DNA from: Nocardioides campestrisoli
GTDB taxonomy: Bacteria > Actinomycetota > Actinomycetes > Propionibacteriales > Nocardioidaceae
Length of the DNA: 64,000 nucleotides
NCBI RefSeq assembly: GCF_013624435.2
Contig: NZ_CP061768.1
Span: forward strand, 3,872,001-3,936,000
Direction: 5' to 3'
The position numbers and the translations under genes are program-made. The notes beneath the pieces are model-generated. The model was not told the origin of the DNA. It saw nothing but the letters and a program-made list of their open reading frames with translations, and did no database searches. Shown piece by piece: positions 49,386 to 58,756 of this stretch. The number at the start of each line of letters is the position of its first letter. Position 1 is the stretch's first letter.

Positions 49386-50824
49386 CAGGCCACGTCCCCT
49401 CGACGCGGGACCACGGGCGTCCCGACGGTCGCCGCCCGCAGCCTGGCCATCGACTCCTCGAGCCCGAGGGCCAGCAGCTCGGGGCGCTCCACCGCGCTCG
49501 GGTTGACCACCAGCGCGAGCGTCAGGTGGTCGCCGTACCCGGTCACGGTGATGTTGAGCCCGGCTCCGTCGGCGACCGGCCCGGTCATGAAGAAGTCCTC
49601 GACCTCGCGGCCGTGCAGCGTCCAGGGCCCGCCGCTGACCCGCATGTTGGAGATCAGCACGTTGAAGTCGGGGGCGGCGCTCCCCTCGCGTTGCCGCGCC
49701 GCCAGCCGGGCGGCCACCCGGGCCGCGACCAGCGGTGGGATCCGGTCGATCCAGGCCGGGATGGTCTCCATCCCCTGGAGCCTGAGCTGGTGCTTGGACT
49801 CCTCGGTCGCGGCGCTCACCGCGGCGAGCTGGTCGCGCGGGTCGACCAGGTGGGTGGGCAGCAGCGCGAAGTAGTTGGAGAAGTGGTTCCCGGTGGTCCG
49901 CGGGCCGGCACCCGGCGGCTCGTGACCGACCGGCACGTTGGCCACCAGCGGCTTGTCGGGCAGCTCGTCCCGGTCGTCCAGGTGGTCGCACAGCGCCCCG
50001 GTGACCACCGCGAGCACCACGTCGCTGACCGTGCACCCGACGGCGCCGCGCACGGCCCGGACGTCGGCCATCTCCAGCCGGGCGCGGGCGAAGTCGCGGT
50101 TGCTGTCCGCGCTCCGGTTGAGCACCGTGGCGGGGGCGTCGCGCAGCGAGCCGGGCACCCGGACCTCCGCGGTGGCACGCCGCCGCTCCACCGCGCGGAA
50201 GCGGCGTACGGTCCGGACCAGCAGGCGGGGTGCCGCGAGCCAGGCCACCAGCTGGTGCCAGAGCGTGAGCACGAGCACCAGGGCGGCACCGGGATCCCGC
50301 GCGGGATCGGCGGCCGGCTCCGACCCGGGGGCGGGCGGGACCTCGGCGGCCCGATCGTCGAGCAGGCGGGTGATCGTCTCCAGCAGCCCGGCCCCGTCGG
50401 CCAGGGTGTGGTGGAACTGGAAGACCAGCGCCTGACGTCCCTCGGCCAGCCCGTCGACCAGGGTGAGCGCCCACATCGGCCGGGTGCGGTCCAGCAGCAA
50501 CGGCAGCACCTCGGCCAGGTGGGCCCGCAGCTGCGCCTCCTCGCCCGGCGCGGGCAGGACGACGTGGTGCAGGTGCCGGTCCAGGGCGAAGGTGGGGTCG
50601 TCGACCCAGAGGCCGTGCCCCAGTCCGCCGGGCACCGGACGCATCCGCCGGCGCAGCCCCGGGGTGGTGGGCAGCCGCGCCGCGACCCGGGCCCGGAGCA
50701 CCTCGGGGGTGAGCGCCTCGTCCGGAGAAGCAGGGGCGAGCAGGACGACGTCGACGCAGGTCGAGGTCTGCGTCTCGCCCTCGATGAAGAGGAACCCGGC
50801 GTCGCTGCCGGCGAGTCGGTGCAT
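49385..50824 (-). CDS. WS/DGAT-family acyltransferase (first)
   Basis: This 479-residue WS/DGAT enzyme has HHTLADG near 136 and the MHRLAGSDAGFLFIEGETQ opening. PLVANVPVGHE and a late NVLISNMRVSGGPWTLHG complete the family pattern. The start is ATG 50824, where AGGAGGGA lies upstream; an earlier ATG at 50869 is less likely. It is coupled to the second WS/DGAT gene and diverges from the PUFA-synthase-like operon, so the two may load that pathway's acyl product onto an alcohol or glycerolipid. Confidence 0.92.
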   Translation of the reverse strand: MHRLAGSDAGFLFIEGETQTSTCVDVVLLAPASPDEALTPEVLRARVAARLPTTPGLRRRMRPVPGGLGHGLWVDDPTFALDRHLHHVVLPAPGEEAQLRAHLAEVLPLLLDRTRPMWALTLVDGLAEGRQALVFQFHHTLADGAGLLETITRLLDDRAAEVPPAPGSEPAADPARDPGAALVLVLTLWHQLVAWLAAPRLLVRTVRRFRAVERRRATAEVRVPGSLRDAPATVLNRSADSNRDFARARLEMADVRAVRGAVGCTVSDVVLAVVTGALCDHLDDRDELPDKPLVANVPVGHEPPGAGPRTTGNHFSNYFALLPTHLVDPRDQLAAVSAATEESKHQLRLQGMETIPAWIDRIPPLVAARVAARLAARQREGSAAPDFNVLISNMRVSGGPWTLHGREVEDFFMTGPVADGAGLNITVTGYGDHLTLALVVNPSAVERPELLALGLEESMARLRAATVGTPVVPRRGDVA

Positions 50825-51130
50825 GTGCGTGGAGTCCCTCCTGCGGACCGGACCGGAACGGGCGAGCATGGCACGTCACGTGAGCCGCGTCACCCTCCCC
50901 AGTCCGACCGGTGGACACCGGTCCGAGCACCCCGCCGACGTGGCGCGGACGCGTCCGAGCAGGCGAAATACACCTGCGTCCTGGGGGGTTACGGCTTCGT
51001 AGGTTTCGACTTACAGTGGCTGCTCACCGAAAGTGACCGCTGGGTAACAAGGGAGGGTTGTCCAGCACCTGGCCTGGGGAGGGCAGGGTCCGCGTACTGC
51101 GGAGGTCCCGACAGGGGAGGGAGTCTTGCG
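50825..51130. promoter_or_regulatory. divergent regulatory region between WS/DGAT and PKS operons
   Basis: This 306-nt gap has no gene. Its right half (about 50965-51060) is visibly AT-richer than the flanks and includes the small inverted repeat TCAC-CGAAA-GTGA at 51024-51036. GGGAGGGAG precedes the PKS ATG. I could not fix a -35/-10 pair, so promoter positions are open. Confidence 0.45.
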
Positions 51131-54100
51131 ATGAGCGGAACCGCGCCCGCACCACACCGGACGGTCGTCGCCGCCGACCCCTGTGGCCGGTCCAACCCCA
51201 GCCTGGTGGCTGCCGCGCACCGGGCCGGGGGGACCGGTCTGCTCGACGTCTCCGACGACGCCGCGATGACCGAGGCGCTCGCCCAGCTCGCCCGTCGTCG
51301 TACGGCGTCGTGCTGGCTGCGACCCGGCCCAGACCTCGCCCGCGGCCTCGACCCGGACCTGGCGCCGGTCGAGAGCTTCCCGGTCGTGGTGCTCCCGCTC
51401 ACCGACCAGGGACGGGCGCTCCCCCACCTGGCCGACCTCGCCGACCTGGTCGCCCGGTGGACCGCCCCGGGCCGCGAGCTGGTCGCCCAGGTGACCAGCC
51501 GCGAGCAGGCGGAGGCGGCGGTCGCGGCCGGCTTCTCCGGGCTGCTCGCCTCGGGTCGCGAGGCCGGCGGCGTGGTCGGGGAGACCGAGGCGTTCATCCT
51601 CTTCCAGCAGGTCGTCGACCTGGGCGTACCGGTCTGGCTGCGTGGGGGCATCGGCCTGCGGACCGCTGCCGCCGTGATCGCCGGCGGCGGCGCCGGCGTC
51701 GTGCTCGACACCCAGCTCGGTCTGCTCCGCGAGTCCTCCCTGGACGCCGCGTCCCGCCAGGCGCTGGCCGCGATGGACGGCAGCGAGACGCGGGTGGTGG
51801 CCGGGGTGCGCTTCTACACCCGGCCCGACCTGCCCGCCGCCGCGCTGTCCGACGACACCGACCCGGCGACCGTGATCTCGATGCTGGGGCCGGACCTGGC
51901 CACCGACCTGGTGCCGCTCGGCCAGGACAGCGGCTCGGCCGCGGCGCTCGCCGAGCGGTTCGTCACCGTCGGCGGGGTGGTCCAGGCCGTCCTGGCCGCG
52001 ATCGAGGAGCACCTGGCGGCCGTCGTCGCGGAGCAGCCGCTGGCCCCCGGCGCCGGCGTCGCCGCCGCGCACGGCACCCGCTACCCGATCGCCCAGGGCC
52101 CGATGACCCGCGTCAGCGACCGGGCCGCGTTCGCCGCGGCCGTCGCCGACGGGGGCGGGCTGCCGTTCCTGGCGCTCGCCCTGATGCCCGCCGCCGAGGT
52201 CCGGGCGCTGCTCGCCGAGACCGCCGAGCTGCTGGGCGACCGACCCTGGGGCGTGGGCGTGCTCGGCTTCGCCCCGGCCGAGCTCCGCGCCGAGCAGCTC
52301 GCCGTGATCCACGAGGTCGCCCCGCCGGTCGCGCTGATCGCGGGTGGCCGGCCCTCGCAGGCGGCCCCGCTGGAGGAGGCCGGGATCGCGACGTACCTGC
52401 ACGTCCCCTCCCCCGGCCTGCTCGACCGGTTCCTCAAGGACGGCGCCCGCTCGTTCGTCTTCGAGGGCCGCGAGTGCGGCGGCCACGTGGGCCCGCGCTC
52501 GAGCCTCGCCCTCTGGGACGCCCAGGTGGAGCGGCTCCTCCAGGTCGAGGAGCCCAGCGAGCTGCGGGTCCTGCTGGCCGGGGGCATCCACGACGCCCGG
52601 TCCGCGGCGATGGCCGCCGCGGTGCTCGCCCCGCTCGCCGCCCGCGGCGCCCAGGTCGGCGTGCTGATGGGTACGGCGTACCTCTTCACCGAGGAGGCGG
52701 TCGAGGCCGGCGCGATCCAGCCGGCGTTCCAGGAGGTGGCCGTCGAGTGCGGGACCACCGTGTTGCTGGAGACCGCGCCCGGGCACGCGACCCGCTGCGT
52801 GGAGACCGACTTCGTCCGCGCCTTCGCCCGGCGCAAGGCCGACCTGGAGGCCGCCGGAGTCGAGTCCGGCGCCCGGTGGGCCGAGCTGGAGGAGCTCAAC
52901 CTCGGCCGGCTGCGGATCGCCTCCAAGGGCCTGGTCCGCGGCGACGGCGGGCTGGAGCGGGTGGACGAGCCCCGCCAGCGCGCCCAGGGGATGTACATGA
53001 TCGGCGACGTGGCGACCCTGCGGCACCAGGTCACCACCGTCGAGTCCCTGCACGAGGAGGTCAGCGCCGGCAGCGCCGCCCTGATCACCGCGCTGGAGGC
53101 CGAGCACGGCACCGGGTCCGCGCGCGCCTCGGCACGGGTGGGCGAGCCCGAGGCCGACCCGTTCGACATCGCCGTGATCGGCGTGGAGTCGTTCTTCCCC
53201 GGGTCCACGGACGCCGAGGCGTTCTGGGCCACGGTGGTCTCGGGCCGCAGCGAGGTCACCGAGGTGCCCGCCGACCGGTGGAGCGCCGACCTCTACTTCG
53301 ACGCCGACGCCTACACCAAGAAGGCCGGCCGGCACACGCCGTCCAAGTGGGGCGCGTTCCTGGACCGGATCGGCTTCGACCCGCTGGCCTACGGCATCCC
53401 GCCGGCCTCCCTGGCCGCGATCGAGCCGGTCCAGCTGCTCAGCCTGGAGGTCGCGCGCCGCGCCCTGGCCGACGCCGGGTACGCCGCCCGCACGTTCGAC
53501 CGCGAGCGCGCGTCGGTGATCTTCGGTGCCGAGTCCGGCAACGAGCTCGGCAGTGCCTACGGCCTGCGCTCCTTCCTGCCCCAGCTCGTCGGCGAGCTGC
53601 CGGGCGAGCTGGACGCCTGGCTGCCCACCATCACCGAGGACTCGTTCCCCGGCGTGCTGGCCAACGTGATCGCCGGCCGGATCGCCAACCGGCTCGACCT
53701 CGGCGGGGTCAACTACACCGTGGACGCCGCCTGCGGCTCCTCGCTGGCCGCGCTCGACGCCGCCTGCAAGGAGCTGCGCACCGGCCAGTCCGACCTGGTG
53801 CTGGCCGGCGGGGCCGACCTGCACAACGGGCTCAACGACTACCTGATGTTCTCCTCGGTCAAGGCGCTCTCCCCGACGGGACGCTGCCGGACCTTCGACG
53901 CGAGCGCCGACGGCATCGCGCTGGGCGAGGGGATCGCCTGCGTGGTGCTCAAGCGCCGGGTCGACGCCGAGCGCGACGGCGACCGGATCTACGCGGTCGT
54001 CGACGCGGTGGCCGGCTCCAGCGACGGGCGCCACCTCGGCCTGACGGCCCCCCGCAAGGAGGGGCAGCAGCGCGCGGTGGTCCGGGCGCTGACCCTGGCC

Positions 54101-57100
54101 GGCCGCGACGCCGGCGAGATCGGCCTGGTCGAGGCCCACGGGACCGGCACCGTGGTCGGGGACCGCACCGAGATGGCCACCCTGACCGAGGTCTTCGCCG
54201 ACGCGGGCGTGGCCCCGGGCGCCGCCGTGCTGGGCTCGGTGAAGTCGCAGATCGGCCACACCAAGTGCGCCGCCGGCCTGGCCGGCCTGATCAAGGTGGT
54301 CAAGGCGGTGCACCACGGAGTGCTGCCGCCGACGGCCGGCATGGTCGAGCCCAACCCGTACTACGACCCCGCGACCAGCCCGTTCCGCTTCCACGACAAG
54401 CCGCGTCCGTGGCCCGAGGAGACCCGGCGCGCCGGGGTGAGCGCCTTCGGGTTCGGCGGCACCAACTTCCACGCCCTGGTCTCCTCCTACGACGGCGGCG
54501 ACCGCCCGGCGTACGGGGTGACGCACTGGTCGCACGAGCTCTTCCTGTTCCGTGCCCCCGACGCCGGCCAGGCCCGGCAGGCCGTCTCCGAGCTCGCGGA
54601 GAAGGTCGCCGCCATCCGCGCCGGCGATCCCGACGGCCAGCGGCACCGCCTGCGCGACCTCGCCGCCGCGGTCGCCCGCAGCGGCCGCGGTCCGGTCCAG
54701 GTGGCGCTGGTCGCGGAGAGCCTGGCCGACCTCGCCACCCAGCTCGACCGGGTCGCCGCCGGCACCGACGCCCGGCACCGGGTCTTCGTCGCCGACGGTG
54801 CCTCGTCGGACGACGCGGCAGACAAGCCGCGGGTGGGCTTCCTCTACCCGGGCCAGGGCAGCCAGCGCCCCGGCATGCTGCAGGACCTCTTCGTCACCTT
54901 CGGCGGGCTCGACGACCTGCTCCGGCTGGGCTCGCCGTGGACCGACACGATGTTCCCGCCGACCGCCTTCGACCGCGACCAGCGCGCCGCGCAGCAGGCG
55001 GCGATCACCGCGACCGACGTCGCCCAGCCCACGCTCGGGATCGCCGCCCTGGCGATGACCCGCCTGCTCGGCCGCCTCGGGGTGGAGCCCGACGTCGCCG
55101 CCGGGCACAGCTACGGTGAGCTCGCCGCGCTGGCCGCTGCCGGCGCGTTCGACGACGCCACCCTGCTCGCCCTCAGCCAGGCGCGCGGCCGGGCGATCCT
55201 GGAGTCCGTCGAGCGCAGCGGCGGCGACCCGGGCACGATGGCCGCGGTCGCCCTGCCGGTCGACGAGGTCACCGAGCGCCTGCGCTCCTGGCCCTCGCTG
55301 GTGGTGGCCAACCACAACGGGCCCCGTCAGGTCGTCGTCTCCGGCCCGACCGAGACGGTCCGCGAGGCCGTCGCCGCGTGGGAGGCCGACGGGGTGAAGG
55401 CCACCCTGCTCCCGGTCGCGTGCGCCTTCCACTCGCCGCTGGTCGCCTCCGCGGGCGAGCTGTTCGCCGAGCGGCTGGCCGAGGCGTCCGTCTCCGCGCC
55501 CCGGTTCCCCGTCTGGTCCAACACCACCGCCGAGCCCTACCCGGTCGGTGACCCCGGCGCGGTACGCCGGCTGCTCACCGAGCAGGTGGCGGCGGGCGTC
55601 CGCTTCGTCGACCAGGTCGAGTCGATGTACGCCGACGGCGTCCGCGTCTTCGTCGAGGCCGGACCCGGCCGGGTGCTGAGCTCGCAGGTCGCCAAGATCC
55701 TCGGCGACCGCCCGCACACGGTGGTCTCCACCGACGCCTCGGGCGAGCCCGGCCTGGTCCGCTTCCTCGCCGCGGTGGGCGAGCTGGCCACGCTCGGGGT
55801 TCCGGTCGACCCGACCGGCCTCTTCGCCGACCGGGCCGAGGCGCTCGACCTGGCCCGGCTGCCGCTCAAGGCACCCGCCTGGACCGTGGACGGCGCGTTC
55901 GTGCGCGGCGCGGACGGGACCCCGATCAAGGGCAGCTTCCAGCCCGCCACCTCGACCCCGGCGCTGGCTCCTGCGGCGACCGCCGCCGGCGTCGCGCCCC
56001 CGACCGCGTCCTCGCTGCCGTCCCCGACCGGAGGAGCTCCCGTGTCGTCTCTGACTCCTGTGCCCCCTGTCGATGCTGCTTCTGGTGCTGGTTCCGGTGC
56101 TGTGGCCGGTGCCGCCGGCGCGGCTCCGCTGCCGGACGACGCGGTCTCCGCGGTCGTCGGTGAGTACCTGCGCGGCCTCCGTGAGCTGGTCGCGGCCGAG
56201 CGGGACGTGATGCTGCGCTACCTCGGGGCCGAGCTCCCGGTCGCGGGGACGTCGCTGCCCGCCACGGCAGCGGCTGCCCCGCCCCTCGCTGCTGCCGGCG
56301 TGCCCGGTGGCCCTGCCCCGGCAGCGGTCGCTCCGGCTCCGGCCCCGTCGATCGCTCCGGCGCCGGTCGCGTCCGCCGCGCCCGCCGCGGTTCCTGCCGC
56401 GACCCCTGTCGACGTACCGGCTGCCGCGGCCGCCCCCCTGCGTACGACGGCGGAGCTGCTGGTGGCGGTGCAGGGCGTGGTCAGCGACCGCACCGGCTAC
56501 CCCGTGGAGATGCTCGACCCGGACCTCGACCTCGAGGCCGACCTCAGCATCGACTCCATCAAGCGGATCGAGATCGTCGGCGAGCTCGCCGAACGCCTCG
56601 GCCTCGGCGGACTCGGCGACGCCGCCGGCCTCGACGAGTCCGTCGTCGAAGAGCTCGCCCGGCACAAGACCCTCGCCGCCATCGTCGGCTGGATCGAGAG
56701 CCAGCAGACCCAGCAGACCCAGCCGGCCGCCGCCGAGGCCGCGCCCGTGGCCGGCGCCGACCCCGCGGTCGCGCCCACCGCGTCCACCGCACCCGACAAG
56801 GCGGTGCCCACCGGATCCGGCTCGCCGTCCCTGAGCGGCGCCGAGCTGCTGGTGGCGGTCCAGACCGTGGTCAGCGACCGCACCGGCTACCCCGTGGAGA
56901 TGCTCGACCCGGACCTCGACCTCGAGGCCGACCTCAGCATCGACTCCATCAAGCGGATCGAGATCGTCGGCGAGCTCGCCGAACGCCTCGGCCTCGGCGG
57001 ACTCGGCGACGCCGCCGGCCTCGACGAGTCCGTCGTCGAGGAGCTCGCCCGGCACAAGACCCTCGCCGCCATCGTCGGCTGGATCGAGAGCCAGCAGACC

Positions 57101-58756
57101 CAGCAGACCCAGCCGGCTACCGCCGAGGCCGCGCCCGAGCTGGCACCCGCAGAGGTCCCGGCACCTGCTCCCGCCGCCGAGCACGCTGAATCCGAGGCCG
57201 GTACCCCCGAGCGCGTCGTCCCCGAGGTGACGCACCTGTTCGAGGTCCGCAGCGAGCCGCTGGGGCCCACGGTCCCCCGGGGCCGGCTCACCGGCGACCG
57301 CGTCCTCCTGCGTCCCGGCCACGCCGGCCTGACCTCCGCGGTCCGGCAGGTGCTGACCGAGGCCGGCGCCGAGGTCACCTCGCCGGCCGCGGACGAGCAG
57401 GCGGCCGCCGAGGCCGGCGCGAGCGATGTGCTCCTCGACCTACGCGGCACCGCCGAGGACCCGGCGGTCGACGCCCGCGCGGTCTTCGCAGGCCTGCGCC
57501 CGGCGCTGGCGGGGAGGGTCCGACGCGTGCTCACGGTCGGGCTGGCCCTGCACCCCGACGGCACGCCCACCGGTGTTGCCGGGATGCTCCGGTCGCTGGC
57601 CCGGGAGCGCAGCGACGTGCTGCTCCGGTCGGTCGACGTCGGCGAGGCCGACCTGCGCGACGCCGACCTCGTGCCGCTGGCCCAGACGCTGGTCGACGAG
57701 CTGTTGGACGTCGACGCCCCGACGGCGATCTCGTGGGTCGGTGGGCACCGGGCCACCCGGGCGCTCGGCCCTGCCCGGACCCTGTCCGCCCAGGACGCCC
57801 AGGACCTCGTCCCGCCGCTGGACTCCGACTCCGTCGTGGTGCTCACCGGAGGCGCCCGCGGGGTGACCGCCCGGGTCGCCGAGGGCCTGGCCCGCACGAC
57901 GGGCTGCCGCCTGGTGCTGGTCGGCCGCTCCCCGCTCCCGGTGGGCGAGGAGGACCCCACGACCGCCTCCGCGACCGACGTACGGTCGCTGCGCCGCGCT
58001 CTGCTGGCCACCGGCACCCTGCGCACTCCCGCGGAGGTCGAGGCCGCCTCGGCACGGATCCTGGCGGCCCGCGAGGTCCGGGCCACCCTGTCCCGGCTGC
58101 GCGCGCTGGGCTCCGAGGTGGAGTACGTCGCGCTCGACGTACGACGCCCCGAGCTCGGTGACCTGCTGGACGAGGTGCACCAGCGGTTCGGCCGGCTGGA
58201 CGGCGTCGTGCACGGGGCCGGGGTGCTGGAGGACCGGTTCGCCCGGGACAAGAACGACGAGAGCTTCGACCGGGTCTACGGCACCAAGGTCGACGGGGCC
58301 CGCACGATCTTCACCCGTCTCGGCCTGGGCCTGCGGTTCGTGGTGCTGTTCGGCAGCGTCAGCGGGGTCTTCGGCAACCGGGGGCAGGTCGACTACGCGG
58401 CCGCCAACGACGCCCTCGACACCCTGGCCCGCGCCCACGACGGCCGGAACGGCTGCCGGGTGCTCAGCCTCGACTGGGGCCCGTGGGCCGGGGGCGGCAT
58501 GGTCTCCCCCGAGCTCGAGCGGGAGTACGCCCGCCGCGGCATCGGCCTGCTCGACCCCGACGACGCCGTACGCGCCCTGCTCCAGCAGGTCTCCCAGCAG
58601 GAGGGTCCGGCCCAGCTGGTGGTGATGCGGGGCGACCCCGAGGCGTTCGCCCCGCCGCTGGACCGCTCGGGGCTGCACCCGTCCGTGCTGAACCCGTCCA
58701 TGCTGGGCGGCGACCTGCGCGACTCCGGCAGCCGGGGCTCGGTGGTCCGTGACTGA
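51131..58756 (+). CDS. PUFA-synthase-like type I PKS: PfaD-like ER-KS-AT-ACP-ACP-KR
   Basis: This 2541-residue megasynthase starts with a nitronate-monooxygenase/PfaD-like flavin region at about 1-660. It has a first barrel-like part, then RYPIAQGPMTRVSD and ECGGHVGPRSS. KS follows at about 676-1120, with active Cys DAACGSS, His in EAHGTGT and GHTKCAAG. AT at about 1236-1560 has GHSYGE and CAFHSP, malonyl-like. Two ACPs at about 1772-1858 and 1903-1990 share DSIKRIE. KR at about 2235-2470 has TGGARGVT and a S-Y-N triad in FGSVSGVFGNRGQVDYAAAND. DH is in the next gene. Pfa systems make polyunsaturated or secondary lipids iteratively; fusing PfaD in front is unusual. ATG 51131 follows GGGAGGGAG. 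Confidence 0.9.
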   Translation: MSGTAPAPHRTVVAADPCGRSNPSLVAAAHRAGGTGLLDVSDDAAMTEALAQLARRRTASCWLRPGPDLARGLDPDLAPVESFPVVVLPLTDQGRALPHLADLADLVARWTAPGRELVAQVTSREQAEAAVAAGFSGLLASGREAGGVVGETEAFILFQQVVDLGVPVWLRGGIGLRTAAAVIAGGGAGVVLDTQLGLLRESSLDAASRQALAAMDGSETRVVAGVRFYTRPDLPAAALSDDTDPATVISMLGPDLATDLVPLGQDSGSAAALAERFVTVGGVVQAVLAAIEEHLAAVVAEQPLAPGAGVAAAHGTRYPIAQGPMTRVSDRAAFAAAVADGGGLPFLALALMPAAEVRALLAETAELLGDRPWGVGVLGFAPAELRAEQLAVIHEVAPPVALIAGGRPSQAAPLEEAGIATYLHVPSPGLLDRFLKDGARSFVFEGRECGGHVGPRSSLALWDAQVERLLQVEEPSELRVLLAGGIHDARSAAMAAAVLAPLAARGAQVGVLMGTAYLFTEEAVEAGAIQPAFQEVAVECGTTVLLETAPGHATRCVETDFVRAFARRKADLEAAGVESGARWAELEELNLGRLRIASKGLVRGDGGLERVDEPRQRAQGMYMIGDVATLRHQVTTVESLHEEVSAGSAALITALEAEHGTGSARASARVGEPEADPFDIAVIGVESFFPGSTDAEAFWATVVSGRSEVTEVPADRWSADLYFDADAYTKKAGRHTPSKWGAFLDRIGFDPLAYGIPPASLAAIEPVQLLSLEVARRALADAGYAARTFDRERASVIFGAESGNELGSAYGLRSFLPQLVGELPGELDAWLPTITEDSFPGVLANVIAGRIANRLDLGGVNYTVDAACGSSLAALDAACKELRTGQSDLVLAGGADLHNGLNDYLMFSSVKALSPTGRCRTFDASADGIALGEGIACVVLKRRVDAERDGDRIYAVVDAVAGSSDGRHLGLTAPRKEGQQRAVVRALTLAGRDAGEIGLVEAHGTGTVVGDRTEMATLTEVFADAGVAPGAAVLGSVKSQIGHTKCAAGLAGLIKVVKAVHHGVLPPTAGMVEPNPYYDPATSPFRFHDKPRPWPEETRRAGVSAFGFGGTNFHALVSSYDGGDRPAYGVTHWSHELFLFRAPDAGQARQAVSELAEKVAAIRAGDPDGQRHRLRDLAAAVARSGRGPVQVALVAESLADLATQLDRVAAGTDARHRVFVADGASSDDAADKPRVGFLYPGQGSQRPGMLQDLFVTFGGLDDLLRLGSPWTDTMFPPTAFDRDQRAAQQAAITATDVAQPTLGIAALAMTRLLGRLGVEPDVAAGHSYGELAALAAAGAFDDATLLALSQARGRAILESVERSGGDPGTMAAVALPVDEVTERLRSWPSLVVANHNGPRQVVVSGPTETVREAVAAWEADGVKATLLPVACAFHSPLVASAGELFAERLAEASVSAPRFPVWSNTTAEPYPVGDPGAVRRLLTEQVAAGVRFVDQVESMYADGVRVFVEAGPGRVLSSQVAKILGDRPHTVVSTDASGEPGLVRFLAAVGELATLGVPVDPTGLFADRAEALDLARLPLKAPAWTVDGAFVRGADGTPIKGSFQPATSTPALAPAATAAGVAPPTASSLPSPTGGAPVSSLTPVPPVDAASGAGSGAVAGAAGAAPLPDDAVSAVVGEYLRGLRELVAAERDVMLRYLGAELPVAGTSLPATAAAAPPLAAAGVPGGPAPAAVAPAPAPSIAPAPVASAAPAAVPAATPVDVPAAAAAPLRTTAELLVAVQGVVSDRTGYPVEMLDPDLDLEADLSIDSIKRIEIVGELAERLGLGGLGDAAGLDESVVEELARHKTLAAIVGWIESQQTQQTQPAAAEAAPVAGADPAVAPTASTAPDKAVPTGSGSPSLSGAELLVAVQTVVSDRTGYPVEMLDPDLDLEADLSIDSIKRIEIVGELAERLGLGGLGDAAGLDESVVEELARHKTLAAIVGWIESQQTQQTQPATAEAAPELAPAEVPAPAPAAEHAESEAGTPERVVPEVTHLFEVRSEPLGPTVPRGRLTGDRVLLRPGHAGLTSAVRQVLTEAGAEVTSPAADEQAAAEAGASDVLLDLRGTAEDPAVDARAVFAGLRPALAGRVRRVLTVGLALHPDGTPTGVAGMLRSLARERSDVLLRSVDVGEADLRDADLVPLAQTLVDELLDVDAPTAISWVGGHRATRALGPARTLSAQDAQDLVPPLDSDSVVVLTGGARGVTARVAEGLARTTGCRLVLVGRSPLPVGEEDPTTASATDVRSLRRALLATGTLRTPAEVEAASARILAAREVRATLSRLRALGSEVEYVALDVRRPELGDLLDEVHQRFGRLDGVVHGAGVLEDRFARDKNDESFDRVYGTKVDGARTIFTRLGLGLRFVVLFGSVSGVFGNRGQVDYAAANDALDTLARAHDGRNGCRVLSLDWGPWAGGGMVSPELEREYARRGIGLLDPDDAVRALLQQVSQQEGPAQLVVMRGDPEAFAPPLDRSGLHPSVLNPSMLGGDLRDSGSRGSVVRD
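56476..57137 (+). repeat. near-identical tandem ACP-coding repeats
   Basis: The 272 nt at 56476-56747 recur at 56866-57137 (390-nt period) with only three differences seen: one silent GAA/GAG, and two bases near the end (GGCCGC against GGCTAC). The repeats encode both ACP domains and their QQTQQTQ tail. Such identity in a high-GC gene points to recent duplication or active gene conversion. Confidence 0.9.

Noticed and set aside
51011..57322. A 2103-codon open frame antisense to the PKS gene
   Set aside because: It mirrors the codon periodicity of the PKS gene. Very high GC makes such antisense frames common, and the translation shows no motif.
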